Shown: positions 37,301 to 45,437, numbered from the stretch's first letter. The stretch: 64,000 nucleotides of DNA from Candidatus Gastranaerophilales bacterium (GCA_944324865.1 CALUXW010000001.1:62001-126000), one strand, 5' to 3'. Numbers and translations: made by a program. Notes: generated by a model from the sequence alone, not told the origin.

Positions 37301-37582
37301 CTAGTTAATTTTTGGAACTTTGAAAAAGTCGGATTCTGTATCAGGTGCATTTGCCATAAGTTCTTCACGTGTACTTTCATATTTAACTATGTCTTCTCTC
37401 ATTACATTGTAAAATTCTATTGCATGATTCATTGGCTCAACACCTGTTGTATCTATTTCATTCATTTGCTCAACATATTTTAATATATCGCCCAATTGTT
37501 TAGAAAATTTAATTTTTTCAGATTCACTTAATTCCAATCTTGCAAGTTTTGCTACGTGTTCTACATCTTTAATTTCTATCAT
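37301..37582 (-). CDS. gatC: Asp/Glu-tRNA(Asn/Gln) amidotransferase subunit C
   Basis: 93 residues, the small stabilising subunit of the GatCAB complex that amidates misacylated tRNAs. Family pattern: 'DVEHVAKLARLELSESE', 'LGDILKYVEQMNEIDTTGVEPM' and 'REDIV'. First gene of the gatC-pyrG pair. GatB is encoded separately at 45856; gatA is not in the window, so the subunits are dispersed. Confidence 0.93.
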   Translation of the reverse strand: MIEIKDVEHVAKLARLELSESEKIKFSKQLGDILKYVEQMNEIDTTGVEPMNHAIEFYNVMREDIVKYESTREELMANAPDTESDFFKVPKIN

Positions 37583-37676
37583 ATTTATAATCCTTTACTT
37601 TTGTTAATTTACCAAAAAAACGTAAATAATGCAAAGTATCTTGCAAATAAGGGAATAATTGTAATATAATTTAAAA

Positions 37677-38330
37677 ATGGGTAAGAAATACAACATTCTT
37701 ATAGTAGAAGACCATGCGTTGACACGATTTGCACTTAAAACTTCATTAAGGGATGCTGAATTTACGGATAATATATATGAGGCATCTTGTGCACAAGAAG
37801 CATATGAACAGTTAGCACTTTTTGATATACAACTTGTAATTATGGATTTAGGTTTGCCAGGAGTTAATGGTGTAAAAGCGACCCAGGAAATTAAAAAAAT
37901 GTATAAGTCTATAAAGGTTGTAGTACTTACTTCGCACAATGAAGAAGATGAAGTGGTAAAGTGTTTAGAAGCAGGCATTAGCGCTTATTGCTCAAAAGAT
38001 ATTAAACCCGACAAGTTAATTGATCTCCTTAAAGATATCTTAAACGGGAACTTGTGGTTTGACTCTACTGTCTCACAATATGTGTTAAATACAAAGCGCA
38101 TTCCTTCTGAAGAAAGAGTAAAATCAAATGATGAATATAACTTGACAATCAAAGAAAAAAAAGTACTATCGTTACTTGCTGACGGCAATTCAAATCAGCA
38201 AATAGCAAAAAAACTTAATATTTCTGTTAATACTGCAAAAGTTCATGTGTGCAATATATTACAAAAACTTTCGGTTGACGACAGAACACAGGCTGCTATA
38301 AAAGCTATAAAAGAAAATATTTTAAGTTAA
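37677..38330 (+). CDS. NarL/LuxR-type response regulator
   Basis: 217 residues. Receiver domain 1-125 with acidic pocket Glu11/Asp12, phospho-acceptor Asp57 ('QLVIMDLGLPG'), Thr in 'VVLTSHNE' and Lys in 'AYCSKDIKP'. The C-terminal LuxR helix-turn-helix (about 152-215) has 'LTIKEKKVLSLLADGNSNQQIAKKLNISVNTAKVHV'. All phosphorylation residues are intact. It stands 26 bases before a second response regulator; no kinase is adjacent, though one lies at 52486. Confidence 0.93.
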   Translation: MGKKYNILIVEDHALTRFALKTSLRDAEFTDNIYEASCAQEAYEQLALFDIQLVIMDLGLPGVNGVKATQEIKKMYKSIKVVVLTSHNEEDEVVKCLEAGISAYCSKDIKPDKLIDLLKDILNGNLWFDSTVSQYVLNTKRIPSEERVKSNDEYNLTIKEKKVLSLLADGNSNQQIAKKLNISVNTAKVHVCNILQKLSVDDRTQAAIKAIKENILS

Positions 38331-38355
38331 TTATTTAATAAGGATAGAATTAGTT

Positions 38356-38985
38356 ATGGCTACATTGGGTAAAATTTTAATCATTGATGATAATCCTAAA
38401 TTACTTGAGGATGCTCTTCCTATGTATGGCTATGATGTGGAAGTTGCAACTGATGGTCTTATGGGTCTTAAGCTTTTAAATGATGAAAATTCTGCATTTG
38501 ATCTTGTTATTCTTGACGTGGTAATGCCAAATCTTGATGGTTGGGAGACCTTAAAAACAATTCGTGAAAATGATAAAACAAAACACGTTCCAATAATCAT
38601 GCTAACTGCGGTTAATGAAGATAACAAGCAAATTTCAGGTTTAAAATTTGGTGCAGATGACTACATTACAAAACCATTCATATTACCAAATTTATTGGCA
38701 AGAATTGAGGCGCTTTTGAGAAGATCAAAATGGTCTCATCAAAAAAGACATGCAAGTGCATTGCCTTTTGTGACTTCGGAGCCAATTTCTCCTCTTACAC
38801 TTAGAGAAAAAGAAATACTTACTCTTGTCGCAAAAGGTGCAAGCAATGCTGACATTGCAGATAAATTATTTGTGCGAGAGGTCACGGTTAAAACTCATCT
38901 TAATAGTATATATAAAAAATTAAACGTTGATAACCGTGTCCAAGCTGTTTTGTTAGCAATACAAACTCAAATTATAGATAGTTAA
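38356..38985 (+). CDS. Response regulator with LuxR-type output (Ycf29-like)
   Basis: 209 residues. Receiver with Asp11/Asp12, phospho-acceptor Asp54 ('DLVILDVVMPNLDGWETL'), Thr in 'IIMLTAVNE' and Lys in 'GADDYITKPF'. The LuxR helix-turn-helix is 'LTLREKEILTLVAKGASNADIADKLFVREVTVKTHLNSIYKKL'. The receiver belongs to the OmpR/RpaB-like branch joined to a LuxR output, as in the Ycf29 proteins of cyanobacteria and plastids. AAGGA precedes the start. Pairs with the regulator just upstream. Confidence 0.9.
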   Translation: MATLGKILIIDDNPKLLEDALPMYGYDVEVATDGLMGLKLLNDENSAFDLVILDVVMPNLDGWETLKTIRENDKTKHVPIIMLTAVNEDNKQISGLKFGADDYITKPFILPNLLARIEALLRRSKWSHQKRHASALPFVTSEPISPLTLREKEILTLVAKGASNADIADKLFVREVTVKTHLNSIYKKLNVDNRVQAVLLAIQTQIIDS

Positions 38986-39053
38986 ATTTTCTTTACTTGA
39001 CTATTTATTAATATGTCGGAAAATAATAACACGGGAGATAAAGGATTATTTGT

Positions 39054-39584
39054 ATGAAATCAAAAGATGAAATTATAAGTTTAATCTTGAATAACAAAGA
39101 CGAATTTGAAGACTTTAAAGCTAAAAACCCTGAGTTAGATTTAAGTGAATGTGATTTTAGTGCTAGCGAAATTTGTGATATTAATTTTTCCAATATTGAT
39201 TTTTCGGGTGCATCTTTTTGCGAATGTTCATTGACAAATGTTTCTTTCAACGACTGTGATTTAACCGGCGCAAATTTTTCAAGAGCGTCTATTACAGAGT
39301 GTGACTTGTCTGAATCTGTTTTAAACGGTACTGATTTTAGCTATTCGAGTGTTAAATATTGTAATTTTACAGATGCTGACATGGCGGGCTGTGTTTTGAA
39401 TGAAGCTGATTTATCTGATAGTGATTTCAGTAGTAGTCAGAATATGAGTGCTTGCAGGTTTGATGAGGGTACTATTTGGCCTGATTCTGAAAATTTGCCT
39501 GAAGATTTCGATTCTACATACAATTATGATCTTTCTTCATTAAAGGATGATGAGGATTCTCAACCTACAGATTTTGGGTATTAA
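39054..39584 (+). CDS. Pentapeptide-repeat protein
   Basis: 176 residues. After an ~35-residue helical lead, about nineteen consecutive A(D/N)LXX-type five-residue repeats follow ('CDLTGANFSRAS', 'DFSYSSVKYCNFTDADMAG', 'ADLSDSDFSSS'), which fold as a right-handed quadrilateral beta-helix. A Cys recurs in the first position of several repeats. The C-terminal 35 residues are acidic and unstructured. AAGGA upstream. Such proteins are common in cyanobacteria; the function is unknown. It lies between the response regulators and the exported paralog pair. Confidence 0.86.
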   Translation: MKSKDEIISLILNNKDEFEDFKAKNPELDLSECDFSASEICDINFSNIDFSGASFCECSLTNVSFNDCDLTGANFSRASITECDLSESVLNGTDFSYSSVKYCNFTDADMAGCVLNEADLSDSDFSSSQNMSACRFDEGTIWPDSENLPEDFDSTYNYDLSSLKDDEDSQPTDFGY

Positions 39585-39609
39585 TTAAAAATCATGTTAT
39601 AAAGTTATT

Positions 39610-40488
39610 ATGTTTAAAAAATTTATTTCATGCTTGATTATTTTTAATTCATTTGTACCATATGTCTTTGCTGCGCAAGATATTAAGTTGGAAAATGCTG
39701 TTGAGCATAAAATCAATTACGACGAACAAGTTCATACCCTAAAAGGCTCTTTATTTGTTAATGATACTGAACAAGCACAAATTATAGTAAACAAGCAGCA
39801 ACAAAGCGATGTAGAAGATTTAGAAAATCTTTGGAATGCTACTGTAGACTCAAATCCGCTTATAAAGTTTTGCTTAAAAAAGCTTGCTATTCCTGAAGAG
39901 CAAAGGCGTGTTCACTCATCTTTAATGGCTAAAAGCGTAAGTGCATTGTTAAGTGGTGCTGCCATGTTGCCATCTTTTATGGGAATGCATTATTCGATAC
40001 AATCTGCATCATTTGCTGCTGCAAGACTAGCAAATAATTGGATTAACAGAGATAATTATAAAAAATTGCAAGATGTGCCACTTACTGATACTGAAGCAAT
40101 AGAACTTGCTGCACTTATTGAAGACTTACAGGATGAAATTGTAATTACTTATTATAATTATAAAGGTGCATTGATGAGACTAAAGGATTGTCGTGCTCAG
40201 CTCTTGCTATATAATAAAAATTATAATGAGGCGCTTAAGAATAATGATTCTCTTGAAATTTCTGTTGCTGCTGCCCAATGGGAAGAACAATTGGTTGAAG
40301 AATATAAAATCAAACAAGATGTTAAAAAATATCACTTAATGCTAGAAAGGCTTGCAGGAAAGGAAACTACTGAAAATCTTAATGTTGCTCAATATAATTT
40401 AAAAACTCAAAATGTTGATTTAAATGATATTAATTTTAAAAAGCGCGAAATTCATGCTAATGTTGAGGCTTTTAATGCAAAAAATTAA
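39610..40488 (+). CDS. Exported helical protein, first of a paralogous pair
   Basis: 292 residues. Signal peptide ('FISCLIIFNSFVPYVFAAQ'). The body has 'VEDLENLWNATVDSNPLIKFCLKKLAIPEE', a Gly/Ala membrane-like helix ('SVSALLSGAAMLPSFMGMH'), and long coiled helices ('EAIELAALIEDLQDEIVITYYNYKGALMRLKD', 'AAQWEEQLVEEYKIK'). The C-terminal helices are TolC-like in rhythm ('LMLERLAGKET'), but no OEP domain is certain. The next gene repeats the same order of motifs. Overlaps it by 14 bases. Confidence 0.72.
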   Translation: MFKKFISCLIIFNSFVPYVFAAQDIKLENAVEHKINYDEQVHTLKGSLFVNDTEQAQIIVNKQQQSDVEDLENLWNATVDSNPLIKFCLKKLAIPEEQRRVHSSLMAKSVSALLSGAAMLPSFMGMHYSIQSASFAAARLANNWINRDNYKKLQDVPLTDTEAIELAALIEDLQDEIVITYYNYKGALMRLKDCRAQLLLYNKNYNEALKNNDSLEISVAAAQWEEQLVEEYKIKQDVKKYHLMLERLAGKETTENLNVAQYNLKTQNVDLNDINFKKREIHANVEAFNAKN

Positions 40489-41347
40489 ATTTAAAATTTT
40501 AATATTTTTAGTTTGTTTTAGTGTTTGCCTAAAGAGTTACTCGCTTACTTTAGAGTCTTTAAATTATCCTATGCCACCTGCTAATAGAGTTGGCGTAGGA
40601 CAAACTCCGGAATCACCTTTTAGTGAAGTCAAAACAGTTAATGAAGGCAAAACAGTTGTATCAAAAACAGGAATTAAAGAGGCTGCTTATGACTCTTCGT
40701 ATGCCGATTTGAGTCTAAAACGTCTTGCGGATGATGTTTCTTATGATTTAAACATTGAATCTGCAGATTTGCTTGCTGATTTACAGCTACTATGGGCTGC
40801 TGCTGCTCAAAGAAGTGAAACTATAAAATATACTATATATAAACTTTCTAATCCTGATGAAAATAAACCAAGTGAAAATATTTTAAAAAAAATAATCAAG
40901 CCTATAGCAAGCTTTTCAACTATTGCCGGTACTGCTCTTAGTTCAAATCCATTTATGGCATCAGGTGCGTTAATTGGTGGTGGACTTTTGGGTGCGCTTA
41001 CTCGTGATGATAAAGAGCTAAACTATAGATTTACCAAGGTTAATGATGCTGATATGGTATTGCTTGTTAGAAAAATTGATGATTTGCAAAAAAAATTATT
41101 AAATTTGTATGTTGACTACATAACAAAAAAAGAAATCATGGCAATGACACTTGATAATCTTGAAAAGCGTCGTGAAATATATGATAAGTCTCAAAACGCT
41201 CCTAGAGAAGAATTGATAATAGCTGATGTTTATTATCGTAATGCTCAAAATGCAGCAAAAAAAGCTGAATCAGAATTTTGGGCATCAAGAATGATACTTG
41301 AAAATCTTGTTGGTACTGAAGTTTTGGCACAAATAGAAAACAAGTAA
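40475..41347 (+). CDS. Exported helical protein, second of the paralogous pair
   Basis: 290 residues from ATG 40475, chosen because GAGG precedes it and the signal peptide 'KFKILIFLVCFSVCLKSYS' begins there; the frame is open from 40424. Same layout as the neighbour: 'LLADLQLLWAAAAQRSETIKYTIYKLSNPDE', a small-residue helix ('IAGTALSSNPFMASGALIGGGLLG') and coiled C-terminal helices ending 'ASRMILENLVGTEVLAQIE'. The two are about as long and share 'D L...LW.A.........K...KL..P.E'. Probably partners in an envelope complex. Confidence 0.74.
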   Translation: MQKIKFKILIFLVCFSVCLKSYSLTLESLNYPMPPANRVGVGQTPESPFSEVKTVNEGKTVVSKTGIKEAAYDSSYADLSLKRLADDVSYDLNIESADLLADLQLLWAAAAQRSETIKYTIYKLSNPDENKPSENILKKIIKPIASFSTIAGTALSSNPFMASGALIGGGLLGALTRDDKELNYRFTKVNDADMVLLVRKIDDLQKKLLNLYVDYITKKEIMAMTLDNLEKRREIYDKSQNAPREELIIADVYYRNAQNAAKKAESEFWASRMILENLVGTEVLAQIENK

Positions 41348-41348
41348 T

Positions 41349-41696
41349 TTATTTTTTTGTTTTTATAATCCACTTTAAATTTGTATTAATTCCGGCAAAA
41401 ACACTATTAAGATCAGGTAGATATTCATATTGAGAAATATTTTCTTTTAGTTCTTTAAAATCATCCCCGTTTATATTTTGACCACTGCACTCTTGCCAGC
41501 CTTGGGGAATTTGTTCTCCATACCAAAGAATTATTGCACCTACAGGCAAGCCGTTGTTTTGATTTACAATTATTTCTTGAGGTGGTTGTTTTGACTTTTT
41601 TGTCATAACCGGTGCCATAACAACCATTGCTATTGAAATCAAAAGAACAGTTATAAGCATTTCTGCAAGCGTAAATGCTCTAATTTTTTTATCCAT
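41349..41696 (-). CDS. Prepilin-like protein fused to a phage-tail-collar-like segment
   Basis: 115 residues. Type III prepilin signal 'IRAFTLAEMLITVLLISIAMVVM' (residues 5-27): the mature N-terminus would be Phe8 with Glu at mature position 5, although the residue before the cleavage point is Ala, not Gly. After a charged linker the sequence 'LPVGAIILWYGEQIPQGWQECSGQ' (about 50-73) matches the phage tail collar motif (G-x-I-x-x-F/W ... P-x-G-W-x-x-C-x-G). Last gene of the minus-strand set that begins at the riboswitch. Acceptance by prepilin peptidase is inference. Confidence 0.76.
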   Translation of the reverse strand: MDKKIRAFTLAEMLITVLLISIAMVVMAPVMTKKSKQPPQEIIVNQNNGLPVGAIILWYGEQIPQGWQECSGQNINGDDFKELKENISQYEYLPDLNSVFAGINTNLKWIIKTKK

Positions 41697-41724
41697 AGTT
41701 TATATTTTACAATATTAATTAATT

Positions 41725-42213
41725 TTATTTCAAGCTATTTTTATATCCATTTTTTGCAGAGTAATTTCTTATGTATTCAAGTAATGCACCGCCTATTTCC
41801 TCTGTTGGGTCAAAATATAGGCTATTTGGGTTTATAATTTGCTTTATTAGCATCCTGTTTAGTGGGCCAAAGGCATCTGGTACAAGTGTTTTTCTGTATA
41901 TTCCTGACAACATAACCTGTATATCAGGTGAATCCGAATTATTAAATCTGCTCAAAGTCGGGTACATCTTATCAATTCCCTTAACTCCAATATCGAGCAT
42001 TCTGTTTAAAATATATAGGCCATCAAGAATGCTTCTTGTGTCAGATGTTGTTTTTAGTATATTTTCAATATATGGTAATGCTGTCTCCCTTTCTTGAAGT
42101 ATTTTATCTGTTTTTTCTTTGTCAAAGCAGCAATAATTTTTTGTTGAGTTAGCGCTTTTTACGTTTTTTCCGAGGTGTTGTATGCCAAATGCAACAATAG
42201 GATTAATTTGCAT
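41725..42213 (-). CDS. HEAT-like repeat protein
   Basis: 162 residues, no signal peptide. AAAGGA precedes the ATG. The opening 'MQINPIVAFGIQ' is reminiscent of the 'MKIN..' N-termini of the genes at 22558 and 24403. The body is helical ('ALPYIENILKTTSDTRSILDGLYILNRML', 'SDSPDIQVMLSGIYRKTLVPDAFGPLNRM') like Armadillo/HEAT units, and the 'DAFGPLNR' turn matches 'DAIGPIRR' in the broken gene at 23637. Lies 10 bases from the membrane protein gene upstream, so it belongs to the riboswitch-led operon. Confidence 0.7.
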   Translation of the reverse strand: MQINPIVAFGIQHLGKNVKSANSTKNYCCFDKEKTDKILQERETALPYIENILKTTSDTRSILDGLYILNRMLDIGVKGIDKMYPTLSRFNNSDSPDIQVMLSGIYRKTLVPDAFGPLNRMLIKQIINPNSLYFDPTEEIGGALLEYIRNYSAKNGYKNSLK

Positions 42214-42223
42214 GATATCCTTT

Positions 42224-43750
42224 CTATGAATATATAAATGGAGGTCCGTTCTTTATTTCAAGTAATATATTATCAGCCATTATTTTAAGTTCTTCGGGTG
42301 GTTTGCCTTCTTTTTTCTTGCGTTTAAATTCTTCCATTAGTGGCTCGATAGCGCTTTGTTTTTTAGCCTTAAAGTTGTTTATTTCAACTTCTACAAGTTT
42401 TTTTTGCAGCTCTAGTTCCGTGTTTGCATTTTCCTTTATCACGGCAGCATCTTTCATTGCCTCTGATGCCTGCTGTACAATGAAACTGGTAGAACTTATT
42501 AATGCCATTGCAAAAAATAAGTCCTTTAAATATGGGTTATCCAGGTGTATAAGCCAGTTATATAAGTGACCTCTTGTTTCATTTAGATAGCAGTAAAAGA
42601 AGGATTTTCCGCTTTCGGTACTCATGCCTGTCGGTGCATTGCCCCAAATATTTTCAACATTGTCGGATACTTTTTTTATTATTTGCTTTACGCTTTCATT
42701 ATCAAATCCTGCATTTATTGCATACTCCTCGGCCTTTTTAGAACTTGCACCCATTTTAATTAATGTGTCTACAAGTAGTGATTCGTCTTTTGTTTTATTT
42801 TTTACTATTTTATCTAGAATTGCTTGTTTGCCATCCATAAAACTTTTAACATATTTTTCTTGTAATTTAGCACCTGCTCTAATATTTTTGAGAGTAATCA
42901 GTCCTAAAATCATTCCTGCGCCTAGCAGAGCACCAGATACAATTACAAATGGATTCATTAAATCTTTTATGGAAAACTTTTTTTCATCATTAGTTTTTTT
43001 ATTACCCTTGAAATTAAAATGCTTAAAATATATATCCTGTGCAGAACCGTTATCATTACTTTGTTCCAGCGCGCTTTTAAAGTAGTTTCCGCTTTGTGCA
43101 AGAATATTACGTTGTATGGCAAGTTTTCCTGAAAATGCACGTGCTTCAACTTCAATCAAGTTTTCCTGGAGTTCTTTTTGTACTTGTGCGTCTTGCTTTT
43201 TAACCCATATCTCTTTAATACCTTCTATGAATTTTTTAGCTGTGAGTGTTAGTGCACTAAAGGCAAAAACTGCAATTGCAGCCAGTATATTCTGTCTATT
43301 TGGGTCGCGTAAAGCCATGTATGTAGCAAATCCTGTTTCCTCGACAATATTTAAGTTCATACCCATTGCAGGTAATTGTTTTACTGTCGGTACATTAAGA
43401 TTTTTAATTGCAGATTTTTTAAATAACAGGCTAAGCAATGCACTTGATGCAAAAATTCCTGCAGTGCTTATAATAAGTGGTAATAGTGCTTTTTTAGTGT
43501 TGTATACGTCGCTTTTTAAATCTTTGTCAATGAATTTGTCTATATTTATATCTTCGTTATCTGATATAACAAGTGCATTATATGTGTCATCAAGATTTGT
43601 TTCGTTTCGATTATCACTATCTTTTATAAAATTATTAACAACCACTCCTTCTAGAGTTGCATTTTTTTGTTTTAGTTGTCTGTTTGTTAGGTATCTGCTA
43701 CTAATATGATTATAGGTTGTTGGTGTTTTGTTTATTTTCAGCTCTGGCAA
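42224..43750 (-). CDS. Multi-pass membrane protein of unknown function
   Basis: 508 residues from a TTG start at 43750, preceded by GGAAG; there is no in-frame ATG until residue ~130, and the TTG is inside the end of the previous gene (41-base overlap). Hydrophobic helices at about 88-110 ('LLPLIISTAGIFASSALLSLLF'), 150-170 ('ILAAIAVFAFSALTLTA'), 270-295 ('FVIVSGALLGAGMILGLITL') and 420-440 ('FFAMALISSTSFIV'), separated by long charged coiled regions. One loop has an 'FNFKG' motif. No transporter signature. Second gene of the riboswitch-led operon. Confidence 0.74.
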   Translation of the reverse strand: MPELKINKTPTTYNHISSRYLTNRQLKQKNATLEGVVVNNFIKDSDNRNETNLDDTYNALVISDNEDINIDKFIDKDLKSDVYNTKKALLPLIISTAGIFASSALLSLLFKKSAIKNLNVPTVKQLPAMGMNLNIVEETGFATYMALRDPNRQNILAAIAVFAFSALTLTAKKFIEGIKEIWVKKQDAQVQKELQENLIEVEARAFSGKLAIQRNILAQSGNYFKSALEQSNDNGSAQDIYFKHFNFKGNKKTNDEKKFSIKDLMNPFVIVSGALLGAGMILGLITLKNIRAGAKLQEKYVKSFMDGKQAILDKIVKNKTKDESLLVDTLIKMGASSKKAEEYAINAGFDNESVKQIIKKVSDNVENIWGNAPTGMSTESGKSFFYCYLNETRGHLYNWLIHLDNPYLKDLFFAMALISSTSFIVQQASEAMKDAAVIKENANTELELQKKLVEVEINNFKAKKQSAIEPLMEEFKRKKKEGKPPEELKIMADNILLEIKNGPPFIYS

Positions 43751-44450
43751 TTTCTTCTTCCTTGTCTTTTAGGGTAATTAGTTTCCTTAGTGTTTCTTTT
43801 AATTTTTCTATTTCAAATTGTTTAAATACTCTGAGTTCATCTTTATCTTTTTCATCTTCATATTCATCATCTAAACCAAAAAGTGCTAGAAGTTTTCTTG
43901 TGTGTTTTTTTAATGATTTTATTGATTCAGATATTTTCTTTTCTACAAAGTTTTGCATTTCCCCTATTAATGCTGCAACTTTGTCAGCAACATTAATAAT
44001 CATTGTTTTTATATTTTCTGCTACAAATGGCAAATTACGCATAATTTGTGGAAAATTTTTAATGATATTAAGCATCGGTTTTAAAATATTATTTGATATT
44101 GTTCCAAAAACTTTTGCTAATGGTTTTGGTAAAGTGTTTTGAATTTTATCAAGAATGCTGCTGACAGTATTTGTAAGGTGAACAAGTTGTTTTTGTATTT
44201 TTTCAGCAAGTTGTGCATTTTTTAGCATTGCCTCTTGCATTAACTGTTCCCTTGCTTCGGAACGTTGCATTTGTTTCCATTGGGCATAACACTCTTGATA
44301 AGTCATTTCGCCAGGTCGTCTGGGCTCGTCTGTTCTTTTAGATGTGCTACCACCTCCCATACCATTGCATATTGGGCAAGCACCAAGGGGTAATCCATGT
44401 GGGCAGGTGTTTGCATTGTTATTATTCACCTGTGACATATAGCCTGTCAT
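43710..44450 (-). CDS. Cys/His-knuckle, helical protein under cobalamin riboswitch control
   Basis: 246 residues. The N-terminus 'NTCPHGLPLGACPICNGMGGG' places Cys16, His18, Cys25 and Cys28 in a compact possible zinc site. The rest is helical and partly amphipathic: 'ILDKIQNTLPKPLAKVFG', 'NILKPMLNIIKNFPQIMRNLPFV', 'VADKVAALIGEMQNFVEKKISESI', with an acidic stretch 'DDEYEDEKDKDE'. AAGGAA five bases before the ATG is part of the riboswitch P13 stem, so translation should fall when cobalamin binds. No family recognised; not a known B12 transport or synthesis protein. Confidence 0.76.
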   Translation of the reverse strand: MTGYMSQVNNNNANTCPHGLPLGACPICNGMGGGSTSKRTDEPRRPGEMTYQECYAQWKQMQRSEAREQLMQEAMLKNAQLAEKIQKQLVHLTNTVSSILDKIQNTLPKPLAKVFGTISNNILKPMLNIIKNFPQIMRNLPFVAENIKTMIINVADKVAALIGEMQNFVEKKISESIKSLKKHTRKLLALFGLDDEYEDEKDKDELRVFKQFEIEKLKETLRKLITLKDKEEEIARAENKQNTNNL

Positions 44451-44455
44451 AAAAA

Positions 44456-44590
44456 TTCCTTGTGCTATTCAACCGCAGCGCAAGGAACTCATTACCCATA
44501 TCGGTACACGCAATGATGGGAATTATAAGTTTTCCGACTTTACGGCTGCGGTCCAGTTAAGGATTTTCACCTTATTTCCTTTTTGTAAAG
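44456..44590 (-). promoter_or_regulatory. Cobalamin riboswitch with SD-sequestering P13
   Basis: Minus strand. The conserved core reads G-G-A-A-A-T-A-A-G-G-T-G-A-A-A-A-T-C-C, then C-T-G-G-A-C-C-G-C-A-G-C-C-G-T-A-A (plus-strand about 44537-44580). The loop C-C-G-C-A-G-C (plus 44545-44551) is perfectly complementary to G-C-T-G-C-G-G (plus 44473-44479), the classic L5-L13 kissing pair. P13 itself pairs T-T-C-C-T-T-G (plus 44481-44487) with C-A-A-G-G-A-A (plus 44456-44462), the latter being the Shine-Dalgarno of the gene starting at 44450. This is a translational OFF-type platform as in btuB leaders. Confidence 0.92.
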
Positions 44591-44645
44591 CTATATTATC
44601 ATCAACGAAATATAAATGCAAACTTATTTATGTTATTATTTTTTC

Positions 44646-45437
44646 ATGCGAACAGTTGTGGTAATACCTGTATATAAAAATAATCCAAATGATAATGAAT
44701 TAAATTCTTTAACCCAATGCGCAAAGATTCTGCAAAAACATGATATTTGTCTTGTTTGTCCAATTTCGCTCGATGTGTCTATATATAAGAAAATATTTTC
44801 TAACTGTAATTTTTTTGTTACCACATTTAATGATTTTTGGTTTAAATCTGTTGAAAATTATTCACATTTGCTCTTACGTCGGGATTTTTACGAAAGTTTT
44901 AAAAATTATGATTTTATGTTAATATACCAGACTGATGCATGGGTGTTTAAAGATGACTTGTTGTTTTGGTGTTCTCTGAATTATTCATATATTGGTGCTC
45001 CTTGGTTTAATGGGCAGAAGATGTTGAATTATGCAGGTAACGGTGGTTTTTCATTAAGGAAGGTTTCTGATATGCTTAGGCTTTTAAGTCATGATAAGAA
45101 TATAAAGCTATCTTTCAATGATTTTTCACAAATTCACTATAAATATAAAAAACCTCATCTTGTTGTAATATTATTTTTAAAATTTATATTACATTTTTTT
45201 GATAATAAGCCTTTTTTCAGAACCGTTCCCTTAAATGAAGATGTTGCTATTGTTAAATTTTCATCAAAATTTGATGCTGAATTCAGAGTTGCCCCTCCAG
45301 ATATTTGTAAAAAATTTTCTTATGAAGTAAATCCTGAAATTTTGTATAAAATTAATGGTGGTTTATTGCCTTTTGGCTGTCATGCATATTTAAAATATAA
45401 TCCTGAATTTTGGAAAAGTTTTATCGAAATAGTTTGA
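44646..45437 (+). CDS. DUF5672 family (glycosyltransferase-like) protein
   Basis: 263 residues from ATG 44646 ('MRTVVVIPVYK'); the frame extends ten codons upstream. It carries the DUF5672 core 'YDFMLIYQTDAWVFKDDLLFWC' (D-x-D-like donor site) and 'YSYIGAPWFNGQ...GNGGFSLRKVSDMLRLL'. The family is GT-A-like and often found with surface polysaccharide genes; acceptor unknown. No ribosome site is obvious. Single gene, divergent from the riboswitch operon. Confidence 0.85.
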   Translation: MRTVVVIPVYKNNPNDNELNSLTQCAKILQKHDICLVCPISLDVSIYKKIFSNCNFFVTTFNDFWFKSVENYSHLLLRRDFYESFKNYDFMLIYQTDAWVFKDDLLFWCSLNYSYIGAPWFNGQKMLNYAGNGGFSLRKVSDMLRLLSHDKNIKLSFNDFSQIHYKYKKPHLVVILFLKFILHFFDNKPFFRTVPLNEDVAIVKFSSKFDAEFRVAPPDICKKFSYEVNPEILYKINGGLLPFGCHAYLKYNPEFWKSFIEIV

